NCBI GenBank assembly: GCA_002633025.1
Contig: NMRB01002236.1
Span: 44,659-108,658 of the forward strand
DNA length: 64,000 nt
Origin: Notospermus geniculatus
Lineage: Eukaryota; Nemertea; Pilidiophora; Heteronemertea; Lineidae
Reading direction: 5' to 3'
Positions 38,401 through 53,400 of the stretch are shown here, piece by piece. Every line of letters starts with the position of its first letter. The first letter of the stretch is position 1. The notes beneath the pieces were generated by a model. That model was not told the origin of the DNA. It saw only the letters and a list, made by a program, of their open reading frames with translations, and ran no database searches. Position numbers and translations under genes: made by a program.

Positions 38401-41400
38401 CATCCTTGGCTGATTCAGAGGCACCATATTTCTATCTGTTGGTAATACATTTATAGAGTCTAAACCCAACCATTCAGAAGTTAGCTGTACATTGGTTTCC
38501 ATGCCCCTGTACAAAACCAAGTCCACCAGTCCAATGATAAAGTCAGTAGNCTGTCCTTTTGTACGGTGTTCTCTTCGTAGCATCGAACAATGGGTTTGGC
38601 GTTCGCGTTGTCGTTTCGGGGGCTTTGCGAAAACTCCCTAATGTTTTGACACCGCTGCGTGTGGGAGGATGTCGTTGTAATAGTGAGGTTTCGCAAATCT
38701 GACGAAACACGGAGTATGAAATACGAAATTGGACTTCATTTCCATGACGTAATGTATTTCAGGAGATGGTTGGTACCACAAATATCGCCTGCTGCAAGAG
38801 CGTCTTTCAGCGTATGACGTTAGACCGATAGAGTTTATACGATGTATATTAACCTTGGAATTTATCTTTCGTTTCGAAACTGCTTTGTTTACTATTTAAG
38901 ACAATAAAACGAAAATAAATTGATGCAAATCATGCCCATTTCGATGATTTTGATCATTTCATTTCGTTTCGTTTCGTTCCGTGTTTTATCACTAACCCTA
39001 CTGGAACGCTATCTACAGGCCCTGCATATGATGCACGTTACACTTTGTGTACAGAGGCCTATCACAGAATTCATTGGCATGCCATCTGTTACCATCAAGA
39101 TCTATACCCAGGCTTAGGTTTATTGATTAGGACATGGGAAATATGCAAATGACTTCGATATTACGGGATGTTGCGAACGATATGACAGCAGCTGCAATGT
39201 AAATGTAGTCCGGTTTCATGTGGGTTTGGGGCTCACAATGGGATGTGAAATAAATGTCAGTGTCTACACAATGCTGCCCATCCATTTCCGACAAAACGTA
39301 CGTGATGACCCAAAGAACTTCGATTGATCTTACGACACACCTTTACGATGGCAAATAGAGACTTTTCTTCGACGGCTAGACCTGTAGTGTGCCGCCGATT
39401 AGCATAGGCCTACTCCCCATCTGGGGCCTTCCTATGAAGCACACAGCTGTTTTCTATACATGTATTTCAGTTCCAGTGTAAAATTAGATGAAATGGAATA
39501 AATGCGCACTCACATTTATATCAACGTACTGTAGGCCTACATCAGTGTAAAACTGATATCAGGGAGGTTATCTCTGACAAGCCTGCCAACAAGCATGATG
39601 CATTGTTGTAGGCACTATTTTTATTAAAACATCCACGGGAGACGGGAACCATAAAGAAGAGTTCCTTTCGTCGTTTTCATAGATTTATAGATACAGATCC
39701 TTAATAACGCCCAACTAAATGATATGGTCAAGGTTCTTCCATATCATTTCCGGTGTAAAGTCCGGCAGCATCTACATGTAACTACGACCCAATGGAATGC
39801 GGAAGTCGTGTATTGTGGTCGTTCCCCAATTGTTCGCGTTGTGCACCGGTCATTCAAGAGCTGCGTGTGATTAAAGTCCATTAGAAAACCCAACTATCAA
39901 TTTTCTAACTTCCGCATTCCATTGGGTCGTAGTTAGATATTGCCGAACTTTAGGCCTACATGGTTTAATTCCGGTACAGAGTTGACCGCAATGAAAGGGA
40001 CTGTTCATTTTCGTCACTTGAGGGATCTGGGAAAACGGAAAAAATATGCACTTGCAAATTACAGGGATTACTCAGTATTGTTGTGCTGTATACAGAATAA
40101 TCGTTGCAATTTGCAGCTTCATAGCTTTCTCCACTTTCTCAAGGATCACAACTCAGATTCCTCAATTGGCGAAAATGAACAGCCCCTTTGTAACCAACAG
40201 CTCTGAACCACAACTGCATGCACAGCCGCTGGGCGGCGCCACCAGTTTTGCAGTGTTCACATGCACTGTTATGAATTCATCCAATCGAACAGTGCAATCT
40301 TCTGATCAACCAGCTGTTCAACCGTAGCCAGGGAAACAAGGCCTGTGCAAATGATATCACCTGAAGCATATGCCGATGGTGCTTATAATATAGGCCCTAT
40401 AAAGTACAAGTGTCATACCTTTTGTTTTTCTATACATTCTCAGTGAAGTGTGTCAGGACCGGTGGTCCCCCAGTATAGTATCGAACCACAAGAACCTGTG
40501 CTAGATGACGCTGGATGTTGCTATGTGTAACGTCACAGGTAGACTGCAACAAGTTGCAGTTTGCAGCAACTTGCAACCTGGTGCAGCCTAGTGTAAACCC
40601 CCCTTTGGGGTCTCTCTAATACCTGTTTTACATGTACCAGTGTTCTGTCTATGTAGTCAGCAAGTGAACAGGCACGTCTGAAGACAACACGACAACTTGA
40701 CGGAACGATGAACACAGCCGTACTTGGCGCAGCCGCATTCGAGTCGTCGCCATGCTTGCACCCCGAATAAGGCCGAATGTCGCAAAACCCGACGTTATGG
40801 AAAGACAGATGAATAGTAATAGCTAACCTGTATATAGGCGACTTTAGTAAAGGTAGCCATTCGGCAATTGACGTTGGCAATTTCCGGCCGGTGATATTGG
40901 CTGAATATTTGTTTACAGTGTCGCTATATTGGCATTGCTACAAGGGTAATACTACTCGTTCATTGGTCATTGAAGAGCTTCCGCATGCAGACGTCCATAT
41001 TTCTCCAATTGCCAGGCACTGAATATGGATTCGCGCTCACAACATGGAAAGTATAGGGAGTTTTCGCAAAGCCCTCGAAACGCCAACGGAAACGTCTGTC
41101 CTTTTGTACGGTGGTCTCTTCCTAGCATCGAACAATGAGTTTGGCGTTCGCGTTGGAGTTTCGGGGGCTTTGCGAAAACTTGAGATCACACGCTAACGAT
41201 AACGTTTACGTTAACGCTATTTCTTGCATGTATTTCATGTACAAAAAATATCGTTAACGTAAATGTTATCGTTAGCGTGTGATCTCTTAAACTCCCTATT
41301 TTGACACCGCTGCGTGTGGGAGGATGTCGTTGTAATAGTGAGGTTTCGCAAATCTGACGAAACACGAAGTACGAAATACGAAATTGGACTTCATTTCCAT

Positions 41401-44400
41401 GACGTAATGTATTTCAGGAGATGGTTGGTACCACAAATATCGCCTGCTGCAAGAGCGTCTTTCAGCGTATGACGTTAGACCGATAGAGTTACGATGTATA
41501 TTAACCACCTTGGAATTTATCTTTCGTTTCGAAACTGCTTTGTTTACTATTTAAGACAATAAAACGAAAATAAATTGATGCAAATCATGCCCGTTTCGAT
41601 GATTTCATTTCGTTTCGTTTCGTTCCGTGTTTTATCACTAACCCTACTGGAACGCTATCTACAGGCCCTGCATATGATGCACGTTACACTTTGTGTACAG
41701 AGGCCTATCACAGAATTCATTGGCATGCCATCTGTTACCATCAAGATCTATACCCAGGCTTAGGTTTATTGATTAGGACATGGGAAATATGCAAATGACT
41801 TCGATATTACGGGATGTTGCGAACGATATGACAGCAGCTGCAATGTAAATGTAGTCCAGTTTCATGTGGGTTTGAGGCACACAATGGGATGTGAAATGAA
41901 TGTCTGTGTCCACACAATACTGCCCATCCATTTTCGACAAAACGTATGACCCAAAGAACTTCGATCGATCTTACGACACACCTTTACGATGGCAAGTGGA
42001 GACTTTTCTTCGACGGCTAGACCTGTAGTGTGCCGCCGATTAGCATAGGCCTACTCCCCATCGGGGGCCTTCCTATGAAGCCCACAGCTGTTTTCTATAC
42101 ATGTATTTCAGTTCCAGTGTAAAATTAGATGAAGTGGAATAAATGCGCACTCACATTTATATCAACGTACTGTAGGCCTACATCAGTGTAAAACTGATAT
42201 CAGGGAGGTTATCTCTGACAAGCCTGACAAGCATATGATGCATTGTTGTAGGCACTATTTTTATTAAAACATCCACGGGAGACGGGAACCACAAAGAAGA
42301 GTTCCTTTCGTCGTTTTCATAGATTTATAAGCCGTGGTTACACTACATAAAATCCCCGGGTTTTTTGCGGTCACACCTATGAATTGCCGGGCTTCAAGAA
42401 ACCCGTGTCTGAAAAACGCGGGTTTTTGAGACACGGCAATCTCGCCGTGCTTTTCGAAATCCCCGTGTGTTCGTTAGTTCTTCGCACGGCGACAGATGGC
42501 GCAGCCATTAAGTGACGTCGTTTTCGGCCTCTCCGACAATGTGTGCCAATTCAGAAATGACCGAAGAGTCAATGTTTGCAGCGCAACTGTCGCCGGGCTA
42601 CTTAACTACAGTGTAGTAGTGTGACCTCTCGCCGGGATTTTCGTACACACGGGTTTGACACGGGTCTGGAAAAACACGGGTATTTTTATGTAGTGTAACC
42701 ACGGCTATAGATACAGATCCTTAATAACCTGATAACCCCAAACTATATGATATGGTCAAGGTTTTTCCGTGTCATTTCCGGTGGGTCGTGGTTAGATGTT
42801 GCACCTGGCTTTGGGCCCACAGGGTTTAAATTCCGGTACAGAGTTGACCGCAATGAAAGGGACTCTTCATTTTCGTCAGATGAAAAATCTGAGTTGTGAT
42901 TCTTGGGAAAACGGAAAAAGCTATGCACTTGCAAATTGCAGGGATTATTTGTTGTGTTGTACTGAATAATCGCTGAAATTTGCACCTTCATAGCTTCCTC
43001 CATTTTCTCAAGGATCACAAGTCAGATTCCTCAATTGACGAAAATGAACAGCCCCTTTGTCACCAACAGCTCTGAACCACAGCTGCATGCACAGCCGCTG
43101 GGCGGCGCCACCAGTTTTACAGTGTTCACATGCACTGTTATGAATTCATCCAATCGAACAGTGCAATCTTCTGATCAACCAGCTGTTCAACCGTAGCCAG
43201 GGAAACTAGGCCTGTGCAAATGATATCACCTGAAGCATATGGTGCTTATAGAGGCCTTGCAAATGACGTCACAAGCCGCCATGCTGGGGGGCACATGCTG
43301 CAGAGGCGCAGCGAAATGTCCCAATGACGTTACGTCAAACACTGGCGTCGCGCACTTCACGCAGGCCACGTCACGGTCAGCTCACGCCTCTGCCCACTTG
43401 CCCCTCAGCATGGCCGCCAGGATGACGTCATTGCAAGGCCTCTATAATACAGGCCTATATATATAGAGTACAGCAAATACATGTAACCAAAGATAAAAAA
43501 TCGCAAAGGGATTTCAAAGTGACAATTGCAGTGGGTCGTATTGATTTTTGCCGTTGTAACATCTGCCAATGTTCTTCATTTTTCAGTGTTTCCCCTTTGT
43601 TTTGAGAACATAGTAACAATAGACAACTAGAGAGACCATAACTCTTCAATAGGCAGTATAATGGGGGGGGGGGACACTCATACACAGAAACGCTGATAGA
43701 TGTTACACCTGTCTCTCCCAGGGGTGTTCTCTAATTCATTTTCAAGTAAAGAATGGGCGAAGATTCTCAACTGATGCGGCAATGCCACGGCACACCCACG
43801 GATACTATCCTCAGTGACACTTAGGTTTTAGGTTTTCCATAAAATATTTATATAACCACTTCAGCGCTCCTGCAACCGCAAAATCTGCAGGAACCCTTCT
43901 TGGATATGTTCAGCATATTCGATGGCTCCGGCAGCTATCGGCAAACGGGACAACAGATGCCGTGTACGTCCATTATTCTCACGTGATGCACTACATGTAT
44001 TTCGCCATGTTGTGCTCTCCTAGTCTCGCGCAGCCAGACCCTCGGTCTACCAACCGAAGGTCTGGCTGCAACGTCTAAAACTTGTGTGATAGTGCTGCTT
44101 TGCGCACGGCTGGCGTCAGTTCACGTGATCTTGCAATAGACCGCCGTTATTTTGCAATCATGTGACACCCCCGTCCAAGATAATATGGCCAATCAGCACG
44201 GCTGTAACATCTGAATTCAAAGTCGACCAATCAACGTTGATACCAGGATTTCGGTATTCTCGTAACAAAAATTGTCGACGTTGGTCTCAGTCTCTGTAAT
44301 GCTGCGCAGTTCGCGCATGCGTATTACAGAGACTGAGTGCCTCAGTCTGGTGGTCTCCTGGCCAAGCAGAACCGCAACATACTTGTGATCTAGAGCATTC

Positions 44401-47400
44401 AGTTCTATCCAGATAATACATTGAAATTTATTGACATTAAAATTTTGATAGGTCGATGTGGTGCGTAAAGTCCTTATTGAAAGTTTGTTAAAGATGCCAG
44501 ATTTGATATGCCGCCATTGTTCCGCTTCTTCATGAAAACATGTACTTAAATGAATGAGGTCAACTCTAGACTTATATCGTGACTTTATTGTGATTAATTG
44601 ACATGGGCTTAGACATGGCTTAAAGGGGAACTGACCACTTTGCCAACCAAACTGAGCTATCTACAGCTCAGAATGCCTTATGATATCACTTCAGGATTCA
44701 CAACAGTTTGNACACCTGTCTCTCCCAGGGGTGTTCTCTAATTCATTTTCAAGTAAAGAACCAGCGAAGATTCGCAACTGATGCGGCAATGCCACGGCAC
44801 ACCCACGGATATTGGGGAGGTTTCGAAATCAAACGATAAACCAAAACTTTACGACAACGTTATTTTTCATACTACACATTAACCAGATTTTGTATTGCAT
44901 TTTCGGCACAAAAATAAAGTTTTCGTTAACGTTTACGTTTATCGTTTGATTTCGAAACCTCCCTACTATCCTCAGTGACACTTAGGTTTTAGGTTTTCCA
45001 TAAAATATTTATATAACCACTTCAGCGCTCCTGTAACCGCACAAGTCTAGGAACCGTTCTCGGAGATGTTCGCCTTATTCGATGGCTCCGGCAGCTATCG
45101 GCAAACGGGACAACAGATTCCGTGCACGTCCACTATTCTCACGTGATGCACTATTTCGCCATGTTGTGCTCTCCTAGTCTCGCGCAGCCAGACCCTCGGT
45201 CTACCAACCGAAGGTCTGGCTGCAACGTCTAAAACTTGTGTGATAGTGCTGCTTTGCGCACGGCTGGCGTCAGTTCACGTGATCTTGCAATAGACCGCCG
45301 TTATTTTGCAGTCATGTGACACCCCCGTCCAAGATAATATGGCCAATCAGCATGGCTGTAACATCTGAATTCAAAATCGACCAATCAACGTTGATACCAG
45401 GATTTCGGTATTCTCGTAACAAAACTTGTCGACGTTGATCTCAGTCTCTGTAATGCTGCGCAGTTCGCGCATGCGTATTACAGAGACTGAGTGCTAGACT
45501 GGTCCCCTGTCGTATCGCTCCGTTCCTCCACTACTACGACAGGCCGCGTCCGCCATGTTTGCCTGTTTTCTGACACACGTATGAGCAATAAAGACTTTCA
45601 ACGTTGCGGGGAGTCTATAAAAATAGATATGACTCATGGCGCGACCGTTGATGACGTTTGGCTGACCAATCACATGCCGAGTTGGTGTTCAAAATGCCTG
45701 TCGTAGTAGTGAAGCGAGAACTACGACAGGGGACCAGTCTAACTGAGTGCCTCAGTCTGGTGCTCTCCTGGTCAAGCAGAACCGCAACATACTTGTGATC
45801 TAGAGCATTCAATTCTATGCAGATAATACATTGAAATTTATTGACATTAAAATTTTGATAGGTCGATGTGGTGCGTAAAGTCCTCATTGAAAGTTTGTTA
45901 AAAGATGCCAGATTTGATATGCCGCCATTGTCCGGCTTCCTCATGAAAACATGTACTTAAATGAATGAGGTCAACTCAGACTTATATCGTGACTTTATTG
46001 TGATTAATTGACATGGGCTTAGACATGGCTTAAGTTAGAGTACGTGTAGTTCCTTCTGTTATTATTCAAACTTAATGGTGTTTTGAATTTGTAAACCGAA
46101 TAGAAGCAAACACAAAGAAGTTCATGTAGTCAACCTCTGTAAAGTCATAAACAGACTGAGATGTCATTTTATTTGTGTAGTGTCTTTTTGTTTGATGATA
46201 CTTCAAGCGAGGTGAATATAAGATACAGACTATTGTAATCCGCAAGGAGGCGTTTCTTTGGGAAAGTTAAACTGATATTCCACCTAAGGCCTACGAGAGC
46301 GTGAATTTAAATTTATTGGAAGGAAATTTAATTTCCAATATAAGACGCATTTTGAGAAAAACTGCGATTTAGTGCATGACTGTTCTCAAACATTGTAGAC
46401 AAACAAAGGCTGGATTCTTCAAGCGTGTTTAGCCAAGAATGACACCAGTTGGATATACTTGGTCAGCATAGACTATTTGCTTCGTGGTGAACATTAGGCC
46501 AGGGCCTCCCTTATAAAATATATTCTCCATTTTACCATGGTGAATGGTAATTTCGAACGATAAAAGAAGGTTTACCATGGTGAAAGCCAATTATACCATG
46601 GTAAACTGTCCTTTACCGTTCGAAATTACCATCGATGGTAAAATGAAGATTTTCATAAGGGCTGTTTCAAAAAATGACTTGAAGCTAATACCTTTAACTA
46701 AATGGAAAATGCATTGGAATTAATGGTATCATTACTTATGAAACAGGCGCCAGGCCCTAAAAGCTGAAGGGTCGAATGGTGGACGTGCTCCTGGCACCCA
46801 TAATCCGAAAAGAAGCCATCGCGAAAGGAGTAAGAAATAAAAGTGGGAAATGAAGTGGGATATTTTACATTTTGTGAAATACATGTATCGCCCGAAAAAA
46901 AAATCAGACAAAATGTCATGTGATTTTAAGAAAATTTCTCAAAATGGGAAAAAATTCTACCCCAATTTGAGAAATTGAAAAATTCGCCAAAAAGCCAAAA
47001 ATTTCCCACTTCTTCCACTTTTATTTGTTTCCCCCTTCGGCGGCTTTGTCTCTGATGTGAACCCCGGGTGTGAAGCGCACATTATTTGCACATTATTTGC
47101 TTTCTGTGTTCCTAGGACAGTCCAGAAACATGCCAAATCCACCAGAAATGCTTTTAAAATGATTAGATGGCATCCCGCGACCCGACGAATGCCCAAAAGA
47201 TCAAAGATCAGTCTCAACCGCACATATAGACCAGTTCATGCAAACCATCAACGGTAGCTCGTAAAATGGACCATATCACGGAGTACGCCATGTCGGATCA
47301 CGTGATGTTAACTGATTCTCCTCTTGGGAGGTATAAATATGAATGATGGGTCCACCGTCAATGACCAGACACTACTTTCGGTACACAAAGATACGCGACG

Positions 47401-50400
47401 GTCAACAAACGTTCTGTGATTTAAGGCCGATTCATACTTTGCGTTAGTGCGCTTTGCACTTGTCCGTTTCCTATGTGAGTGCGTGGTAGAAAAAGTAATT
47501 TTATTATTGGTACCACACATAAACATATATAGGGAACGCGCAAGCGCAAAGCGCAAAACTGAGAAGTATGAATCTACCCTTAAAGAGACAACGACACAGA
47601 ATACGAGCTGTTAACGGGAATTAGTCGCGACAGTAAAAAATAACACCAAGAATAATTTCGTGGCCCACGAAATTCCGTTGACCTGTTTTAAATGCTGTTC
47701 GAGGGCAGCAAAGCCACAACAGTTGTGCAAATATGCTTGAATTCCCGATGTGAACACAGTAATAGATTCAAGATGGCGGCGTTTCATACTCTATTCAGTC
47801 ACCGTTACTGGCACGATCAGTTCGCTTTAAGGGGGAAATTTCCCGAGAGGCAAATATGTTGTAACTTTCATACAAAACATCATACGGGTCCCATTTTGCA
47901 CCTGACAATAAGCACGGAATTCAGAATCTTGCTTGAATTGACCGAGATCAGATACATGTATAGTAACATTTCGCGAATTTTTGACATCAACCTTGCCAAT
48001 TTGATAACTACTGTAAAACAGTGGACTTAAGCGGGGTTTATTGGCACACGGATTTGTCCGATTCTGGACCCATATTCCCGAAGCCGTCGTTAGGTTAACG
48101 CTATGCATTTTTCCAGTTTTAACGACATCGTTAACCTAACGATGGCTTCGGGAACATGGCTCCAGGTCCGTAAAAATAGAATGGACTTTTGCGTTGTCGT
48201 ATCCGGAAAACTAGGGGCAAACGGACTGAAAACGGACCGGATCCATGCGCCAATGAACCCCGTTTTAGAGACATTAAAGAAATGACTTACCAAATGCCCG
48301 GCTCTAATCTTTGGTTTACAACTTCAGGTGATAAAAATGTGTGCCCTGCAGTAAGAAATTAAAACATATCTTTGAAACTTCCATCAAGAAACGTTTTGAG
48401 AGGCATTGACCTTTGGCGTGTTTCGTGATGTGAATTTGAATCAGTTGCTGAAACGTACGTGCACCTGCTATTCAACCTTTCCAATTCGTTTCGCAGATGA
48501 AATCACCACACCTTCGAGGCGACGACAAACGATCAAATCATCTCTAAATTGAAATTGATAAGTCGTGACTTGAGCTATTAATTTCATCAATTCTGCGAGC
48601 GCAATAAATGGAAACAAACACGGAATAATGTTGATTAAAACCTGCAAAGTCGCTTCGATCAAGAAGAAACTGATAATCTATCTCTCGATTTGATCGCTCA
48701 AACGTGCCACGAAATGTAAACTGTAACTATCGTCTTGTTTTATTATTCGCGACACTTTACAATTCCTTGAAATCAAACGTCGCAGGCAGGTGATTATGCT
48801 GCCGAAGGTACAGTGAACTTTCCTGTGTCTAACTCCAGGAGGACAAAAGGAAAGAGTTGAATGACACAAGAAAGTTACACCGCGGTATCCATGTACACCT
48901 ATACGCGTCTTTGGTGCCAACCGAGGACCTACTTCAAATTACCATACAAACGAGGTCCTTCAACTGTCCACAGTTAGATAGCATGCTTAAATGTAGTATT
49001 AAACCAAAAAAATGACATTTAGAAATGGGTGGGTCCTCAGTTGTAGTCCACTGTTGCGGGTAAAATTTCATGGGTCCACAGTTGATCGGTGAAAAAAACA
49101 ATGTGAAATTATGCCGACCAACCGAGGACATTTTCAATTCACTCAGTAACACACCCAGCGCAGTCTGTGCGTGTGTCGATGACCTCTACCGAGGACATTT
49201 GTATGAATACACACATTCATATAGAGGACCTCCCTCCAAACGAGGACGTCCTCGTTGGTAAATCCTCGTTCCAGTGAAAAACCACATACATGTACACAGA
49301 TTTGCGTGTGCGCAGTCCGTTTACGCCCTCTGTACACGATCAAATTTTTCATCCAATTTTCTGAATATGCTCAATAAAGGCCTACCTGCGGGTTTATACA
49401 TTGAAGCCCCAATAGGCCCGGAATCTGAATTTCCAAAACAATGGATGAAAAATTTGATCGTGTACAGTGGGCATTACGGACGGCAGCATCCATTTTTTTC
49501 CAAATGTCAACATCTAATCCATCACTAGTGGATGCACCCCTCCGTAAATGGACTACGCACACGCGAATAGGCATACATGGATAACCTGTTGAAGAAGTCA
49601 GGATGATCAATGACCGAAAATGGAGCTGTCGTCTGCTTACCGTCATTGATGAGTCTGTGGATGATTCTGGACATCTCTTGGCACTGTCGGACTCCACACT
49701 CCACTGACTGGTCTTCCTCCAATCCTAAATCTGAGTCAGTCGGTCAAGGAATGATAGTGGAATTGATTGAAAATATCGGACGTGGATGAGATGATGGCAT
49801 TTGTGGGAAGATGGAACATGAAAAAGCTGGCAATCGGTTGAAAACAATGTGGAACATGGAGATTTGGCAATGCTTGAAAAGTACATGTAAATGTTAACAT
49901 TGAAAAGTTAACATTGAATTGTTACCATTAAAAAGTTTAAAGTTTGGGTTTATAGACTGATATCAACTACGGTAGAGGTTCTCATCCGACTTTACACTTT
50001 AACCCCAGTCTATCCTGAAACCTTTCTGTAGAACTCAGATGAGCTGCCCATTCAGCGCTACACAAGAATTTCCGACCGGTACATGTACCTCCTGGGCCGA
50101 CCGAATCGAAACTCCGGGGCCCGTACGGCGAGTAAAGACAGACAGATTGCCCCTGATCCCCGGGGAATGAAAACCGTACAAATGAAAATGAAAATGAAAA
50201 TCGTAATGGACCCCGTACTGTCTCTAAAATCCACGGCAAGCCGCTGAGTGGGGAAAATCGTACGGGGCCCGGTGGATAGCCGTGTTTACACCTATGCAAT
50301 TTTTCCAAACCCGGGTTCGAATTTAACCCGGATCCATTGAATTTTCTGTCCACACCTATCATTCGTCTTACGATATTGAACGCTGGCCACGCTATTTATA

Positions 50401-53400
50401 GACACACCACCCATTCAATTTTAGCAGACCGACACCTGTCGGTGGGCTCAGTAAACGTTTTAGCCCGGCATTTTTCTGTCCACACCTTTGAAATTGCCGG
50501 GCTAAAGTATAATCCGGATCAGACCCGCCGAGCGAAAGCGGGCTAAATTAGTCCGGCAATTTTTAATCCGGATCCGATTTTCATAGGTGTAAACGCAAAA
50601 AAGGCGGGTCAGAGCCGGGTCAGGTCCGGCAATTTCCTCAGGTGTAAACACGGCTTATATCTGACGGGGCTTTACCCAGCAACAGATTATTCCTTTATCG
50701 TTGCAAACTCTTCAACCTTTCGCCTGCGTCAGTTTACCTGCTGGAAGCGATTAACGGCGACATCATTTTGTCTATTTTCTTTTTTGTTACTAAATTGACA
50801 TTAGGCTGAATAATTAATGATCTTCAAAGCGCTACATGGGCTCCTTAATTTAGTTTTTTTCTTTAGTTTAATCAGACGCATAGCTTATCAGGATAGACAC
50901 TGTACGAACCAGCTGCATAGTTCCTGTATCGTCATTTTTGATAGTAAATTGATGAACAAGAACTCCATCACAGATAGACCTACTCGTGGATATTTTCATC
51001 ACATCTCAAGATCGTTCGTTGTAACGAGACACTACATGTAGTGAGGTTTCGCAAATCTGACTTCATTTCCAGGACCTAATGTATTTCTATTTTTCCATTT
51101 AATGAATTTTATTCGGTGGACGCCGCGAGTACCAAAAGGTACACATTATGGCTGCCCACACCAACAAAGTTTACATAAGATTTACAGGGCCGTGGTGCAG
51201 AGGTGAAATGTATTTCTAGAGATTTCTTATTTCGTATTTCGTACTTCGTGTTGCGTGAGATTTGTCCGTCGGCATCGAAATTCTAAGAACAGACCAACAG
51301 GTAGTGTCCCTTTAAACATGACAATTCCCTTTTCATTTCCTGATACCAGACTAAGTGGCGTGCACGCCGCGAATCTGCGGGTGAACAAGACGACCCTGTG
51401 ACAACTACACGACATTTATTTATTACATTTACAGAACAAGTCAATATATTCATTGCTGCTGCCATTAAATGCAGGCGTGACCTTCAGAAAATTGCTGCGT
51501 TTGCCATCCGTTCAGGATGCAGTGAACGCAATGCCTTCTGAGTGTCATCTGTTCCTGTCAGTTCCGGTAGATTACGGCGGCCAAGACAGATCCGTCGACT
51601 TTCTTTGCGGTGAGAATGGTAAAGTTTGCCTAGGGAGAGAAGCCAATCGCGAGGCCAGGTGTAACACCTGTTTGTTTTTTGCCTTGATAGCCTGGTGGTT
51701 ATCACGTCGGCTTAGCAAGCGTACGTCTCGGGTTCGAAACAGCTTGGGCCACGGGGTAAATCATCCATGGCTCTTCACGTCCGTGGCATGAGACAGTAAG
51801 CGTGGTTCATTGTACCTTCATCTTATTCTCACCAGTCTATCTGGCCTGACGCCCATCTAGCCTGGTTTGAATCGACCACATTTCCCGCTTCTGAGGAGCT
51901 CAGAGCCTCAGCCAATCATCGGTGTGTTAAGGCTAATCGACGTGCCAATCAAACCCGTGTTACAAATGTGTGCGGGAAGAGAAGAGAAAGTGCCGAACGG
52001 CGATTTGTTTCACGAATTCGGATTGGCTCGGGGCGGGGTCAAGTTGGAATCAGATTCGTTTATAATTTATGCGTTAAGGCAAAAGATGACATGATTGGGA
52101 CAAGGCTAAAGACGTAGTCGACGGCCTTGTTTGGACAAGATGTGCACCTTGTGCCTCTGCAAGGGCAAGTAAACTACCCCATCCAAGTGAGGAACATGTG
52201 TAGAGACGGCCTCCTCCGTAATTATCAGGGCCAATAATGCATGGCTTCGGTCCTGACGGAAAAGTTTTTAACCCGTTTGTGGTCAGTGAAACAAAATAAA
52301 TGCTTTCCTTCTGATCCACGAATGGTCGAAAAGAGGTTTATTGGGACCAACAGACAAATTCACAGCCGGTGTTTTGAAGAAACTGTCCATGTTTGTTGTA
52401 GAGGTTTTCAAAGACGACACTGGATGAGGCACAAACACTGTTGGAGTACAGAGAATTGATTGAAAACATGATACTTTATTTACTCTCGATATCGTTTATC
52501 CCGATCAACCATCTCCATTGATCCAATCAGTCGTCCGTCCGACAACAAAATGGCGGCAGGGGTACTTCATAATTGGTTCAAGTAGTAATGTACCACTCGA
52601 TGGATGATGTCAGCGAAGGTTTTGTGTGTTGTAGTCAGCTGTGAAAGCAACACGTGTTTGTTCACACTTCCTAGCGTCGTATATCAAGTATCCTACGAGT
52701 ATGCGTGCGCACGTGGCCTTGTGAAAAGACAGGATGTCCGCATGACGTCGAGGGTTTGTGAAACAGCAATTCGAGTGCATATTGGAATTGTAATCATGAG
52801 GGCCCAACAGGTTACCCTTGAGGTTATTAATTCTCGCTGCCCGTATACAATTACGGAATAAGCTGCCGGCCAGGGGTAGACACAGAATAAGAAAGGGTTC
52901 CACCGATTATAGGGCGGTTTAGAAATCAATCGATAAACGTAAACGTTAACGACAACGTTATTTTTGTACCGAAGATGCAATATAAAATCTGGTGAATGTG
53001 TAGTTGAAAAAAATAACGTTGTCGTAAAGTTTACGTTTATCGTTTGATTTCTAAACCTCCTTTATGTCTGTAGGTAAGCGGTCGTTCAACGCATATGCTT
53101 AATGAAATGGTCCATGGACCATGTGTTCACCTGGGTGAATGCACCAGAAGAACGGACAACAAGTGTCAAGTCAGTATGTTCCAGGGAAACATCATACCAG
53201 GTTGGGACTTTCTTTGTGGTAATTGTTCATGGTATGAGCCAAAGTTCATTTTTCAAGATGGACGACTGGCGGCCATATTTGAAGTGCAATAGAGCTAAAA
53301 TTTGGCAAGCATATAGAGGCTTCTAAATACATAATTTGTACCAAATTACAACATTCTAGCTGCTGCTCTCTCATGAAATATTGGCTAAGTCCCATTTTCA

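Larger units (their letters stand above)
44712..46033. repeat. Duplicated block Z, copy 2
   Basis: Same block with two insertions (44,812-44,963 and 45,495-45,741). Begins with the first base after the N. Confidence 0.9.

Noticed and set aside
45491-45706. 71-codon plus-strand frame
   Set aside because: Confined to the 247-bp element with 9-bp target duplication; no transposase motif.
51453-51660. Plus-strand frame and, on the minus strand, a [15 protein letters not shown] reading that seemed to resemble the missing Esrp exon (TDG...LHPE)
   Set aside because: The minus-strand frame hits a stop soon after, lacks the FYxFFDLRKEF segment, and no donor/acceptor pair fits the required phases.
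51680-51760. tRNA gene
   Set aside because: A and B boxes are present but the stems do not close; better explained as a SINE relic.
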